Source of the DNA: Planctomycetales bacterium 4572_13 | GTDB taxonomy: Bacteria > Planctomycetota > Phycisphaerae > Sedimentisphaerales > Anaerohalosphaeraceae | Length of the DNA stretch: 32,616 nt | Assembly (NCBI GenBank): GCA_002084585.1 | Contig: NBLM01000010.1 | Coordinates: 1-32,616 of the forward strand | Direction: 5' to 3' | Shown: piece by piece, positions 16,473 through 25,163 of the stretch | Position numbering within the stretch: position 1 is the stretch's first letter | How the letters are laid out: every line of letters starts with the position of its first letter | Translations under genes and position numbers: made by a program | Notes under the pieces: generated by a model | The model's database searches: none | Told to the model about the DNA's origin: nothing | The model's input: only the letters and a program-made list of their open reading frames with translations

Positions 16473-17024
16473 ATGAAAACTCTTACACATCAAAATAAGA
16501 GCGGTTTCACGATGGTCGAGGTGTTGATTTCGCTGACCATTCTGGCAACATTAATGGCGGCGGTAGCGTTCGCGTTCGATGCGGCCGTTACCAATTACCA
16601 GACCAATAAGGGCATCTATGAAACCGTCAATACCGGTCGTCAGGCCCTGCTGCGAATGACCAATGATCTGCGAACCGCGAGCATCGTCGCGTTGGAGGCA
16701 GACGATTCACCTGATCAAAATACGAAAATCAGTCTCATTAACAACAACGGCGACAACATCACCTATCGATTTGATAACACGGACAATACATTGTATTACG
16801 ATGACAACAGTACGACCCCTCCCACCCCCTACACGCTATGCAAAAATGTAACCGCAGGGACATTCAACCGCACCGAACACACTATTGACCGGGACAACGG
16901 TCTTGGTGGAACCGAACCGGTACAGGCCATCCGAGATGTCCGGATCGTGCTGACTGTAACTGATGATGCCGGCGACATTTCCCAGACACTGGCGGCGGCG
17001 ACGCTGGTGCGTAAAAACCAATAA
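16473..17024 (+). CDS. Type IV prepilin-like protein (PilW/GspJ-like minor pilin)
   Basis: 183 residues. The leader ends at G11|F12 (KSG|FTMVEVLISLTILATL), with the conserved Glu at mature position 5. The mature domain is rich in Asn, Asp and Thr and contains phrases typical of the GspJ/PilW class, such as GRQALLRMTNDLRTAS and ITYRFDNTDNTLYY. A TPPTP loop lies in the middle. AGGGGA lies just upstream and the gene starts 15 bases after the previous pilin. It is the last gene of the operon and is followed directly by the terminator pair. The pairing of an I/V-type with a J/W-type minor pilin fits an initiation complex. A major pilin would have to be encoded elsewhere. Confidence 0.8.
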   Translation: MKTLTHQNKSGFTMVEVLISLTILATLMAAVAFAFDAAVTNYQTNKGIYETVNTGRQALLRMTNDLRTASIVALEADDSPDQNTKISLINNNGDNITYRFDNTDNTLYYDDNSTTPPTPYTLCKNVTAGTFNRTEHTIDRDNGLGGTEPVQAIRDVRIVLTVTDDAGDISQTLAAATLVRKNQ

Positions 17025-17027
17025 GCA

Positions 17028-17056
17028 TAAAAAAAGCCCGGCTTTCCAGTCGGGCT
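17028..17056 (-). terminator. Rho-independent terminator for htrA (minus strand)
   Basis: AGCCCG (17035-17040) pairs with CGGGCT (17051-17056) around a 10-base loop. The run of A on the plus strand (17028-17034) gives a T tract at the right place for minus-strand transcripts. It lies beyond the plus-strand terminator, so the two convergent terminators are interleaved. Confidence 0.7.
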
Positions 17057-17058
17057 AC

Positions 17059-17116
17059 TGGGAACGCGACCGTCTCGGTCGCATTTTTTAGTGCGGGCGA
17101 GACACCCGCGCTCCCA
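17059..17116. repeat. 58-base palindromic (REP/MITE-like) element
   Basis: Ten-base imperfect terminal inverted repeats (TGGGAACGCG at 17059-17068 and CGCGCTCCCA at 17107-17116, one mismatch) enclose two hairpins: GCGACCG/CGGTCGC (17066-17082) and GCGGG/CCCGC (17093-17109). It ends exactly next to the htrA stop codon. Similar strings are, from memory, scattered in many environmental bacterial genomes. Confidence 0.6.
17066..17089 (+). terminator. Rho-independent terminator of the pilus operon
   Basis: A perfect 7-bp stem GCGACCG/CGGTCGC with a TCT loop (17066-17082), followed by A and six T (17084-17089). It lies 41 bases after the last minor-pilin gene and is formed by the left arm of the palindromic element. 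Confidence 0.8.
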
Positions 17117-18562
17117 TTACTCTTTAATCTGCAGAACCACATACTGGGCGTACCGTCCGGTGCCAACCAACAGCAGTGCCTTTTTGCTTTCCTCTGATTC
17201 TTTCATTGCTTCATTGAATTCGCCCACATTGGCAACCTCGTTCCGGTTAACGCTGAAGATGACCATCCCCCCGCGAATGCCCGCCCGCGCCGCAGGGCTG
17301 CCGGGTTTGACCTTGACGACGACAACACCCTCGCCTTCGGTTGCCTTATATGGGTCGGCAGCGGCCTCATCAATTGTTTTAACCGTCAGGCCGAACTTTT
17401 GACCCAAATCAGATGTGTCCGCCAATTCACTATCGGCCTTGGAGCCAACCTTGACGGTGACTTTCTTTTCCTTGCCATCACGGATGATAGTAAACTCCAC
17501 TTCTGTCTCCGGCGTGGTGAACCCGATGATGTTTTTTAAGTCTTGGGGGGCTTCGACTTTTTTATCATCAATCCCAATAACGACATCGTCTTTTTTTAGC
17601 CCCGCTTTATCCGCCGGACTGTTTTCGGTGATACGGGTAACCAGTACCCCTTTATTATTTTCGAATTTAAAAAAATCGGCCATATCTGACGAAATATTCT
17701 GCATTCCAATACCGACATAACCCCGCTGGACCTTGCCCGTTTCGATCAACTGTTCCTTGACCGCTTTGGCCATATTGGCCGGAACTGCCAAGCCAATGCC
17801 CATGTAGCCGCCGTCTCCGGTAATAATTGCCGAGTTAATTCCGATGACTTCACCGTCGAGATTGAGCAGCGGCCCACCGGAGTTACCCGGATTGATCGCT
17901 GCGTCTGTCTGAATGAAATCCTGGTAAACATCTTCGCCTCTGTGCATGACATCGTTGCGACCCAATGCGCTGACAACTCCTACGGTCAGGGTTTCGGTCA
18001 GACCAAAAGGATTGCCGATGGCGATCACCCATTCGCCGATCTGGAGTTGGTCGGAATCGCCTAATTCTAAAAACGGCAGATCATCGACATCTTTAATTTT
18101 CAACAGGGCCACATCCGCTTTGTCATCGGAGCCGACCAACTCAACATCTTCGTATTTATTCCCACCATCGGTAATGATCGTGATTTCGTCAGCGTCATCA
18201 ATGACATGATGATTGGTCAGAACGAAACCATCGGCACTGATGATAAAGCCCGATGCCTGTCCCTCGCGATATTGTGGGGTGTCTGGTCGCTGCCTGCGAG
18301 GAGAGCGGCCACCAAAAAACCGTTCAAAAAAATCATCGTCAAACGGTGAGCCGGATCCAAAGCCAGATATCTGCTGATGAACTTTAGCCCGCACATGCAC
18401 CGCAACCACCGCCGGCGTTGCCTGCTCAGCGACAGCCGAAAATGCCTTACTGGTCTTACGAAGCGTTTCGATACCGTTGGTGTCCACATCGGCGGCCTGC
18501 ACCCAAACCATAGTTGTCAGGATAAAAAGAACCACGCTTTTGAATACATTTCTCGCTTTCAC
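17117..18562 (-). CDS. HtrA/DegP-family periplasmic serine protease
   Basis: 481 residues from a GTG at 18562, chosen because AGGAAAGGG stands just upstream and the protein then begins with a proper signal peptide (KARNVFKSVVLFILTTMVW, cleavage near VQA|AD). The frame is open back to 18631 but that extension is implausible. The trypsin-like domain has H119 (TNHHV), D150 (KADVALL) and S228 (GNSGGP), and two PDZ domains follow (about 270-370 and 385-480). A Phe/Gly/Arg-rich loop (SGFGSGSPFDDDFFERFFGG, about 66-85) matches the LA-loop region of DegP. It degrades or chaperones misfolded envelope proteins. It lies head-to-tail after ftsH on the same strand, separated by about 325 bases of repeats. 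Confidence 0.93.
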   Translation of the reverse strand: MKARNVFKSVVLFILTTMVWVQAADVDTNGIETLRKTSKAFSAVAEQATPAVVAVHVRAKVHQQISGFGSGSPFDDDFFERFFGGRSPRRQRPDTPQYREGQASGFIISADGFVLTNHHVIDDADEITIITDGGNKYEDVELVGSDDKADVALLKIKDVDDLPFLELGDSDQLQIGEWVIAIGNPFGLTETLTVGVVSALGRNDVMHRGEDVYQDFIQTDAAINPGNSGGPLLNLDGEVIGINSAIITGDGGYMGIGLAVPANMAKAVKEQLIETGKVQRGYVGIGMQNISSDMADFFKFENNKGVLVTRITENSPADKAGLKKDDVVIGIDDKKVEAPQDLKNIIGFTTPETEVEFTIIRDGKEKKVTVKVGSKADSELADTSDLGQKFGLTVKTIDEAAADPYKATEGEGVVVVKVKPGSPAARAGIRGGMVIFSVNRNEVANVGEFNEAMKESEESKKALLLVGTGRYAQYVVLQIKE

Positions 18563-18671
18563 AATTTTCCCTTTCCTGTGTCTTTTTTGTAAAAATTCGT
18601 AAAGAAAATACTTTGAGATAATACGCCCCAAAGATTCATTTGTTCAAAAAACCGTGGTGCTTTCATTGTTA

Positions 18672-18878
18672 GAGCCGAAGGCTCGTTATACAGTAGCCGG
18701 GGGTGAAACCCCCGGTTGAGAATACCCCTAATCATCCAAAGCCCCAACGGGGCGAGATATTCTGCTATATTTCGCACTCTTCCGGTTCCGTTTCGCCCTG
18801 TTCAGGGCTAATAGGTGCATGGGAACCCCAATACCGGCGGTTATCACCACCGGCTATTATATTAAAGCCCTTCGGGCT
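18672..18878. repeat. Cluster of short palindromes between ftsH and htrA
   Basis: Within about 207 bases there are at least five clear hairpins: GAGCC/GGCTC (18672-18684), CCGGGGG/CCCCCGG (18697-18715), GCCCC/GGGGC (18741-18753), GCCCTG/CAGGGC (18795-18808) and AGCCC/GGGCT with a UUCG-like loop (18866-18878). A looser CCGG pair lies near 18834-18854. The regions between them are AT-rich. This looks like one copy of a dispersed composite repeat rather than a gene. It accounts for the 325-base gap between ftsH and htrA. Roles in mRNA 3' protection or transcript attenuation are possible but unproven. Confidence 0.7.
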
Positions 18879-18886
18879 TCATCATG

Positions 18887-20929
18887 CTACGAATCATCTG
18901 CTTCATCCGAATCGTTCTGCTCTGAATGGTCGTCGTTACCGCTGTTCTCAGCGGGAGCATTGTCGCCGTCATCAGCGGTCTTTTTTGCCGCTTTTTCCTG
19001 TTCCAGCTTTAACAGGTCGGCCACCGTTGGCTTGTCCAGTGTTTTGCCGTCGAGGATTCGTTTGACATCTTCGGCATCCAATGTCTCGTACTTCAGCAAC
19101 GCCTGGGTCAATGCCTCTACCTTGTCTTTCTGGGACTCAATCAAGTCCTTAACCTCCGCATAAGCGGCATCAATCAGCCGCTTGATCTCACAGTCAATGG
19201 CTTCAGCTGTTTTTTGCGAATACTCCGGTCCCATGCTGTAGTAGGCCTCTGGTCCGGAGTCCGGGGAATACTTGATCGGTCCCAGTTTTTCGGCCATGCC
19301 CCACTCGGTCACCATTTCGCGTGCGATGTTGGTGGCCTGCTGAATATCCGACTGCGCCCCGCTGGTGATGTCGTCGCAGAACAACTCCTCAGCCACGCGC
19401 CCGCCAAAGCAGACCTGCAAATTCGCGAGGCAGTATTTTTTCGAATAGTACAATCGATCCTTTTTTGGCAGCGAAAAAGTCGCACCGCCCATCGGGCCGC
19501 GCGGGATGATGCTGACCTTATGCAGCGGATCCGCGTCTTCCAGAATCGACTGTACCAGTGCGTGTCCGGCTTCATGATAGGCCGTCATCTTACGATCCTG
19601 ATCGTCCACTTCCCGGCTGCGTTTGGCCCGGCCCCATCGAACCTTGTCGCGGGCCTCCTCAAAGTCAGACATCTCAACAAAATCCTTATCCTGCATACTG
19701 GCACTGATGGCCGCTTCGTTGATCAGTGCTTCCAGTTCAGCGCCGCTGAACATTGGCGTCCCGCGGGCCAACCGCTCAAAATCAGTATTCGGATCATATT
19801 TGACTTTCTTGGCGTGGATCTGCAGGATTTTCATTCGCCCTTTCAGATCAGGCAGCGGCACCACCACCGTTCGGTCAAATCGACCCGGTCGAGTCAATGC
19901 GCCGTCGAGAATGTCGCCGCGGTTGGTTGCGGCCATTACGATCACCTGATCGTCTGTCCCAAACCCATCCATTTCTACGAGAATCGCATTGAGTGTTTGT
20001 TCCCGTTCATCATGGCCGCCGCTGGCAAAACCGGGTCCGCGTTTTTTACCGATAGCATCCACTTCATCCAGAAAGATGATACAGGGCGCGTTTTCTTTGG
20101 CCTGCTTGAACAGATCCCGAACGCGGCTGGCACCAACACCGACAAACATCTCCACAAAATCACTGCCCGCGATACTGAAAAACGGCACATCCGCTTCACC
20201 CGAAATGGCCTTAGCCAGCAGCGTCTTACCGCAACCGGGAGGGCCCACAAGAAGCACGCCGCGAGGAATACGCCCACCCAGTTTTTTGAACTTTTTTGGA
20301 TTCCTTAAAAATTCGATAATCTCAGCGACCTCGTCTTTGGCTTCTTCGATTCCGGCGACATCATCAAAGGTCATTTTGGATTCTTTGCCTTGCATCTTGT
20401 GCTTGCTGCGGCCAAAGTTCATCAGCATCCCCCCCCCGCCCTTCATATTCCGGATAAAGAAAAAATAGACCAACCCCACGATCAGAATCAGCGGCAGCAA
20501 ATTGACCAACAATGGCAGCACCCAGCTTTCGCCGGTACTGTCATATTCGGCAACGCCATTGTCTTTGAGCCATGTTGAGAAGTTTTCCGGCAGCATCTCC
20601 GGCGCATAACCTACCTCATAAACCTTTGCCGCCGCCTTATCGCCCTGATTTAGAAGCTCGACCGCTGCGTCTGTAAGCTCCCCCTTGATCTTTCGGGCGG
20701 ATTCATTTAACTCCGCACTCTGGACATAGCGCTGCTCTACATAGGTCTCAAACTCAGAATACTTCAGTGGCTGTACGCGGTTCATTTTCGTGAGTGTCAT
20801 CAAAACAAACATGACGACCAAGCCGATCAGCAACCAGCTAAACGGCCCCCGGCTGTATTTAGGCAGCGGGGGCTTGGGGCCGGATGGTTTGAGCGGTTTT
20901 TTTTGAGGCGGTATTGGTTTTTCAGTCAT
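18887..20929 (-). CDS. ftsH: ATP-dependent zinc metalloprotease FtsH
   Basis: 680 residues. A Pro/Lys-rich cytoplasmic N-terminus (1-28) precedes TM1 (about 31-46), a periplasmic domain and TM2 (about 137-159). The AAA+ module has Walker A GPPGCGKT (229-236, K235), Walker B IIFLDEVD (D288, E289), the pore loop [14 protein letters not shown] and the SRH with arginine finger region TRPGRFDR. The M41 zinc site is HEAGH (452-456), with the third ligand in SGAQSDI (D528). The C-terminal tail (about 630-680) is highly acidic and rich in Asp, Asn and Ser. FtsH degrades membrane and short-lived cytosolic proteins, including LPS-synthesis regulators in other bacteria. ATG start at 20929. Confidence 0.97.
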   Translation of the reverse strand: MTEKPIPPQKKPLKPSGPKPPLPKYSRGPFSWLLIGLVVMFVLMTLTKMNRVQPLKYSEFETYVEQRYVQSAELNESARKIKGELTDAAVELLNQGDKAAAKVYEVGYAPEMLPENFSTWLKDNGVAEYDSTGESWVLPLLVNLLPLILIVGLVYFFFIRNMKGGGGMLMNFGRSKHKMQGKESKMTFDDVAGIEEAKDEVAEIIEFLRNPKKFKKLGGRIPRGVLLVGPPGCGKTLLAKAISGEADVPFFSIAGSDFVEMFVGVGASRVRDLFKQAKENAPCIIFLDEVDAIGKKRGPGFASGGHDEREQTLNAILVEMDGFGTDDQVIVMAATNRGDILDGALTRPGRFDRTVVVPLPDLKGRMKILQIHAKKVKYDPNTDFERLARGTPMFSGAELEALINEAAISASMQDKDFVEMSDFEEARDKVRWGRAKRSREVDDQDRKMTAYHEAGHALVQSILEDADPLHKVSIIPRGPMGGATFSLPKKDRLYYSKKYCLANLQVCFGGRVAEELFCDDITSGAQSDIQQATNIAREMVTEWGMAEKLGPIKYSPDSGPEAYYSMGPEYSQKTAEAIDCEIKRLIDAAYAEVKDLIESQKDKVEALTQALLKYETLDAEDVKRILDGKTLDKPTVADLLKLEQEKAAKKTADDGDNAPAENSGNDDHSEQNDSDEADDS

Positions 20930-20937
20930 ATCTTTTT

Positions 20938-20969
20938 AGTTCTTAGTTTTGAGTTTTAAGTTCTTAGTT
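20938..20969. repeat. AGTTCTTAGTT direct repeat
   Basis: The 11-mer AGTTCTTAGTT occurs at 20938-20948 and 20959-20969 in an AT-rich stretch just upstream of ftsH. It may be part of the same class of dispersed intergenic repeats found elsewhere in the window. Confidence 0.5.
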
Positions 20970-21059
20970 AAAATTTAACGGCGCGAGAGGACGATTACAT
21001 CAGCATCCGTCGGTAGGCGGATTCCATCTATTTAATATTGGCTCTTTAATCTTTTTATT

Positions 21060-21569
21060 CTACCAAGGTGTTTCCATCAGTTCCACGACCCGGACGGCCA
21101 CTTTATTCACGGCCCGGTTGATGGAATACTCAAATGTTTGCCCCAGCGGATCCGAATAGCTGCTTGAGGCGTAAACTTTTTCTCCATCAATCAGCAATCG
21201 CCCGGTTTTCAGGTCTTTCCAGGTAACCCGAACATTGACGAGTGTTTCCTGCTCGATCGGCTTGGCCGAATAGCGATCTGTCGCCAAGACACTGGAGCGG
21301 ATACCCAGCTGGCCGCTGAGAACCGAATCGGCGATATTCCTGTCAGAAACGATTTTGTAAGGGGTCTGTGATTCAATGCGTTTACAAATCGCATCGGTCA
21401 GCACAAACTCATGCCCGCGGCGAAAGCTCGTCGTATCGAACATTTCTACATACACCGTTTGCACCTGTTCAGGATAGAGCCAGTTATTCTGATAGCCGCC
21501 ACAACCGGCCACCGGCAGCAGGGTTGCCGCACCGAACACAACGATAACTGATAACAGTGTCTTTTTCAT
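21060..21569 (-). CDS. LptE-like lipoprotein (LPS assembly)
   Basis: 169 residues. A signal peptide and lipobox (LPVAGC, lipidated C23) precede a compact alpha/beta domain with the LptE pattern: VQTVYVEMFDTTSFRRGHEF (strand then helix), LTDAICKRIESQTPYKIV, then SDRNIADSVLSGQLGIRSS and VNVRVTWKDLKTGRLLIDG. LptE plugs the LptD outer-membrane translocon that inserts LPS. The match is to the planctomycete/Bacteroidetes-style LptE family by eye, with no close E. coli likeness. It follows a BamD-like gene by 15 bases, so the two are co-transcribed, and both belong to outer-membrane assembly. An alternative is an outer-membrane lipoprotein of unknown function with the same fold. Confidence 0.75.
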   Translation of the reverse strand: MKKTLLSVIVVFGAATLLPVAGCGGYQNNWLYPEQVQTVYVEMFDTTSFRRGHEFVLTDAICKRIESQTPYKIVSDRNIADSVLSGQLGIRSSVLATDRYSAKPIEQETLVNVRVTWKDLKTGRLLIDGEKVYASSSYSDPLGQTFEYSINRAVNKVAVRVVELMETPW

Positions 21570-21584
21570 ATCGATTGCTTCCCG

Positions 21585-22649
21585 CTACTGTTTGGATTCC
21601 GATTTGTTTTTAGAGCTAAATAACGGTTCCAGATAAAACCACTTGTCCAGAAACTTTGTTGTTCCGGTCACAGTTCGTCGCCGCAGGTTCATTTTAATCG
21701 GCGAAACCGCATCCGGCATCAGTCGTGCCTGTGCCATTTGTGCCGCCTTGCTGTCGGGCCATTGGGCCAGCACCTTATGATACGACCGGTTTGCCGCATC
21801 CAAATGCCCCGTCCGTTCGTAGTAAAAACCCGTTTCGTATTCCTTGTAGGCCAGTTGCTCGGCGATCAGAGTGATAGTTTCGTTGATTTCCAGCCGTTCT
21901 GCATCCTGCGGATACCGCGTTTTGTAATCCTCAAAATACGAACGGGCGCTGGCCAGAACCGTCGCGTCATACGGAGTACCATCATAGGAAGCGTGAAGGG
22001 ATTGAGCCATCCGCAACACGGCCCTCTGCCGGGTTTGGCCGGTGGGCCAGCGGTCGGCAATCTCCTGCCATGTGTAATAGGCCTCCACGAATTGCTCTCT
22101 GCGTTCCTGATTTTCGGCCAGCGTCGTCAGCGACCGCAGCGCAATCGGCGCGTTTCCGGCACGATCCGTAACATCCCGCATCAGTTCAACACCTGTATCA
22201 AACGCCGGCAATCTGATAATCTTTATGAAGCTGCGTTTCTGTCCCTGCAAGTAAGCGGTTCCAATCGAATAAATCCGCTCCAATGCCGCCGGTTGCAAAA
22301 CACTAACCGGCCAGGCATCGATAAACTTCTTATATGCAGTCGCGGCCTTATACCATTTGGCGGCGGCATACAGCTTTTCAGCATCCAGATAGGCCTGTAT
22401 CTCGGCCCCCGCCATATCAGGAAAATCGCTTTTGATCTGCTCCAGTGCGCTGACCACATCGGACTTCTTACCCGTCAAAAGCTGCTGTTTGATCTTCGAT
22501 ACGGCCAACAAATACTCGCCCTCGGGCGTATCGGCCGTGTTCCGCCAGCTATTTTCACCGCTGAGATGGTAGGTTTCAGCCGCAACAACCCCAGCCAGAA
22601 TTGACAGTGCCACCAAAACCATCCAAATCTGTTTGATTTTTGAAACCAT
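21585..22649 (-). CDS. TPR/BamD-like periplasmic protein
   Basis: 354 residues with a signal peptide (cleavage near VVAA|ET, residue 24). There is no lipobox cysteine, unlike classical BamD. The rest is alpha-helical with TPR-like repeats: AAKWYKAATAYKKFIDAWPV (about 94-113), a QERREQFVEAYYTWQEIADRWP helix pair, ARSYFEDYKTRYPQDAERLE and GFYYERTGHLDAANRSYHKV, each followed by a WP or YP turn as in outer-membrane lipoprotein/BamD TPRs. The C-terminal 50 residues are basic and unstructured. It probably scaffolds outer-membrane protein assembly or cell-envelope complexes, supported by the LptE-like gene 15 bases downstream. The exact partner is unknown. Confidence 0.75.
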   Translation of the reverse strand: MVSKIKQIWMVLVALSILAGVVAAETYHLSGENSWRNTADTPEGEYLLAVSKIKQQLLTGKKSDVVSALEQIKSDFPDMAGAEIQAYLDAEKLYAAAKWYKAATAYKKFIDAWPVSVLQPAALERIYSIGTAYLQGQKRSFIKIIRLPAFDTGVELMRDVTDRAGNAPIALRSLTTLAENQERREQFVEAYYTWQEIADRWPTGQTRQRAVLRMAQSLHASYDGTPYDATVLASARSYFEDYKTRYPQDAERLEINETITLIAEQLAYKEYETGFYYERTGHLDAANRSYHKVLAQWPDSKAAQMAQARLMPDAVSPIKMNLRRRTVTGTTKFLDKWFYLEPLFSSKNKSESKQ

Positions 22650-22838
22650 AAGTGCTTTCCTACAATACAGTTAATGTACACCGCCGGACGAGGCCCTCAA
22701 TATGACGGCCAGTCATCCATTTTTCTTCCAAACCGCACATTATATCGATGTTAGAGCCGGTTGCAACCGAATGTTGCGGCTTTTTAGCTCCGACAACGGG
22801 TGGCATAGTCAAGCTATGCTTGGCCATGTGGGATTCCG

Positions 22839-23363
22839 TTAATCTGTAATCCCAAGATCGTCTTTGGTAATAATACTGTCAAAAACCTGTCCCGCAGCTT
22901 CGACATTTTCACGACCGCCCTGCTTGCGGTCGATGACACAGACGATCTTTTTAACCGTCGCTCCGGCCTCGGTGATAATCTTAGCCGCTTCCAGCACTTG
23001 TCCGCCGGTGGTGGCAATATCCTCGACCAGCAGCACGACATCGCCGGCTTTAATCACACCTTCAACCATTTTGCTCGTGCCGTAGTCCTTTTTGCTGTTG
23101 CGAACAATGATCCATGGCAAATTGGCCTCCATCGCCGTCGCCGCGGCCAGTGCCACCCCGCCCAGCTCCGCCCCGGCGATCAGCGTAACATCGTCGGTCA
23201 GATGCTTGCAGAATTCCTTGCCCAATTCCCGCAATATATCCGGCTGGGTCTCGAACAAATACTTGTCCATATAATATTTACTGCGTTTGCCGCTGCGAAG
23301 AAGAAAATCCCCTTCCAGATAAGACGCTTCCTTGATCCGTGCTGTAAGTGCTGTTTTGTCCAT
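22839..23363 (-). CDS. pyrE: Orotate phosphoribosyltransferase PyrE
   Basis: 174 residues from the ATG at 23363, preceded by AGGAGAT; the frame extends to 23417, but the extra residues are not family-like. PyrE joins orotate and PRPP to make orotidine 5'-phosphate in pyrimidine synthesis. The PRPP-binding loop is VVLLVEDIATTGGQVLEA (about 109-126, with E114, D115 and TTGG). The flexible catalytic loop RNSKKDYGTSK (about 88-98) corresponds to the KKxHG loop, with Tyr where His is common. The substrate region is SGKRSKYYMDKYLF. It is at the short end of the PyrE range, as in many bacteria. It lies next to purB but is separated by a repeat. It could act on other bases, but OPRTase is much the best fit. 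Confidence 0.9.
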   Translation of the reverse strand: MDKTALTARIKEASYLEGDFLLRSGKRSKYYMDKYLFETQPDILRELGKEFCKHLTDDVTLIAGAELGGVALAAATAMEANLPWIIVRNSKKDYGTSKMVEGVIKAGDVVLLVEDIATTGGQVLEAAKIITEAGATVKKIVCVIDRKQGGRENVEAAGQVFDSIITKDDLGITD

Positions 23364-23391
23364 TTTATCTCCTGTGTTAATGCTTTTATTT

Positions 23392-23503
23392 TGTCCACAG
23401 ATTTCACTGATTAACACAGATTTTCTTTTATATTTTAATCCGTGAAATCAGTGTAATCGGTGGACTATATTTTCCGTGTATTTCCGTGCATTCCGTGGTT
23501 AAA
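23392..23503. repeat. Dispersed TCCACAGATT-type intergenic repeat, copy 1
   Basis: Three related blocks: TGTCCACAGATTTCACTGAT... (from 23392), AATCCGTGAAATCAGTGTAA... (from about 23438, roughly inverted to the first) and a triple TTCCGTG...TTCCGTG...TTCCGTGG series (23471-23496). It runs to the very end of purB. From memory, this string family is common between genes in environmental genomes. Confidence 0.65.
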
Positions 23504-24932
23504 CTTTTAACTCTACTTTCTTATTCAACGCCTTTCGGTATTTCCTCCGCACTGGGGTAACAACTTCGGCGATGAACTCATTGACCTGTTCCGGACTGCG
23601 GCCGATATAGGCCTTGGGGTTCATGACCTTTTTGAAGTCCACCTTTGCAAACGCCGGGTCCGCTTTGAGGCGGTCGAGAAGATCGTTTTCTTTGCCGTGC
23701 TGTTTGACCTGTGCGGCGGCTTCGTGGGAATAGACGCGGATCAGTTCGTGCAGTTCCTGCCGATTGCCGCCGGCCTGCACCCCGGCCATCATGATGTTTT
23801 CGGTCGCCATAAACGGCAGTTCGCTCATCACCCTTGCGGCGATGACCTTGGGATAGACCACCAAACCCGATGCGACATTAATCATAATCTCCAAAATGCC
23901 GTCGGTGGCCAAAAACGCCTCGGCAATGCTAACCCGCCGATTCGATGAATCATCCAGCGTTCGCTCCAGCCATTGTTCGGCGGCGGTCATTGTCGGGCTG
24001 CTTGCAAGCGACATCACCAAACGCGCTAACCCCGTCGTGCGTTCGCATCGCATGGGGTTGCGTTTGTAGGCCATGGCCGACGAGCCGATCTGTGATTTCT
24101 CGAACGGTTCCTCAAGCTCTTTTAGATTCGCCAGCAGACGGATGTCGTTACACATCTTGTGTGCCGACTGCGCGACCGATGCCAGTGCATCAACGGCCAG
24201 CTTATCGATTTTTCGCGGATAAGTCTGCCCCGTTACCACGCAACGATTTTTAAAACCAAATGCCTTAGCGACCCTCTCATCCAGCCGCTTGACCTTATTG
24301 TGATTGCCGTCAAGCAAAGCAAGGAACGATGCCTGCGTACCGGTCGTGCCTTTGACACCGCGGAACGGCATGGTTTCGACTCGACGCTGAATATCCTCCA
24401 GGTCCATTGCGAAATCGTAGCACCACAGCGTGGCGCGTTTTCCGACGGTGGTTAATTGCGCGGGCTGATAATGCGTAAAGCCCAGCGTCGGCATCGCGCG
24501 ATATTGCTTTGCGAACTTACCCAGCCGGTCGATCAATGCCGCCGTCTTGCTCGCGAGGATTTCCAACCCCTCACGCATAATGATCAGGTCTGCGTTGTCA
24601 CCCACATAGCAACTCGTCGCGCCCAGATGAATGATCGGAGCCGCCTTCGGTGCCACATCGCCAAAGGTATGCACATGCGCCATTACATCGTGGCGAAACT
24701 TCTTTTCATAGCGGGCGGCCTTTTTGTAATCAATATCGTCCAGATGCTTTTTCATCTGATTAAGCTGAACATTGGTAATTTTCAGCCCCAGCTTTTGCTC
24801 GGCCCGTGCCAACTCCAGCCATAACCTGCGCCAGGTCGAAAACTTTTTGTCCGCACCAAACAAAGCCGACATCTCCGGCGAAGCGTTCCGTTCAACCAAT
24901 GGGTTTGTATAATTGACCGTATCTTTTGCCAT
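23499..24932 (-). CDS. purB: Adenylosuccinate lyase PurB, animal-like subtype
   Basis: 477 residues. The fumarase/aspartase-superfamily signature is [18 protein letters not shown] (281-298), containing the catalytic serine loop. [16 protein letters not shown] (151-166) carries the general acid His154, and [12 protein letters not shown] (80-91) the other active-site His. The enzyme cleaves SAICAR and adenylosuccinate in purine synthesis. The phrases [20 protein letters not shown] and [20 protein letters not shown] match the human-type ADSL sequence as I remember it more closely than the shorter E. coli or Bacillus enzymes, and the length agrees. AAAGGAAAG precedes the ATG. The gene is flanked on both sides by members of the TCCACAGATT repeat family. 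Confidence 0.95.
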   Translation of the reverse strand: MAKDTVNYTNPLVERNASPEMSALFGADKKFSTWRRLWLELARAEQKLGLKITNVQLNQMKKHLDDIDYKKAARYEKKFRHDVMAHVHTFGDVAPKAAPIIHLGATSCYVGDNADLIIMREGLEILASKTAALIDRLGKFAKQYRAMPTLGFTHYQPAQLTTVGKRATLWCYDFAMDLEDIQRRVETMPFRGVKGTTGTQASFLALLDGNHNKVKRLDERVAKAFGFKNRCVVTGQTYPRKIDKLAVDALASVAQSAHKMCNDIRLLANLKELEEPFEKSQIGSSAMAYKRNPMRCERTTGLARLVMSLASSPTMTAAEQWLERTLDDSSNRRVSIAEAFLATDGILEIMINVASGLVVYPKVIAARVMSELPFMATENIMMAGVQAGGNRQELHELIRVYSHEAAAQVKQHGKENDLLDRLKADPAFAKVDFKKVMNPKAYIGRSPEQVNEFIAEVVTPVRRKYRKALNKKVELKV

Positions 24933-24948
24933 ACTTTCTTTCCTTTTC

Positions 24949-25052
24949 TGTCCACAGATTGCTCAGATTATTTATATTTACCATGAAGAACTTGAAGTTT
25001 TATTATTTTATCTTCATTTCCTTCATGAGCTTCATGGTTGAGAAATCTGCGG
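24949..25052. repeat. Dispersed TCCACAGATT-type repeat with long imperfect hairpin, copy 2
   Basis: Starts with TGTCCACAGATT (24949-24960), as in copy 1. An imperfect inverted repeat, ACCATGAAGAACTTGAAG (24980-24997) against CTTCATGAGCTTCATGGT (25021-25038), is enclosed by CCACAGATT and AATCTGCGG (about 25044-25052). It lies 16 bases upstream of the purB start, so it sits in the purB promoter/leader region. The remainder of 24933-25163 shows no gene. Confidence 0.6.
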
Positions 25053-25163
25053 CTAAGATAATACCGTTTCAATTTCCTTTATATCGTCTGCGTCCAACGG
25101 CGGCAGTGTACCACGAAACACACCATCCGGCAATGAATCAATCAGAAATTGAACTGGACAATT

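Noticed and set aside
18672-18878. CRISPR-like array
   Set aside because: The palindromes differ in sequence and spacing, with no identical repeat unit and no cas gene nearby.
19214-20308. 364-codon plus-strand ORF inside ftsH
   Set aside because: Antisense to conserved AAA+ and zinc-protease motifs of FtsH; His/Arg-rich shadow composition.
21738-22604. 288-codon plus-strand ORF antisense to the TPR gene
   Set aside because: The minus-strand reading has a signal peptide and TPR-like repeats; the plus-strand frame has neither start context nor motifs.
22755-22790. Possible terminator in the pyrE-TPR gap (AGCC...GCAAC/GTTGC...GGCT followed by T)
   Set aside because: The stem is bulged and it points along the plus strand, while the genes on both sides are on the minus strand, so no transcript needs it.
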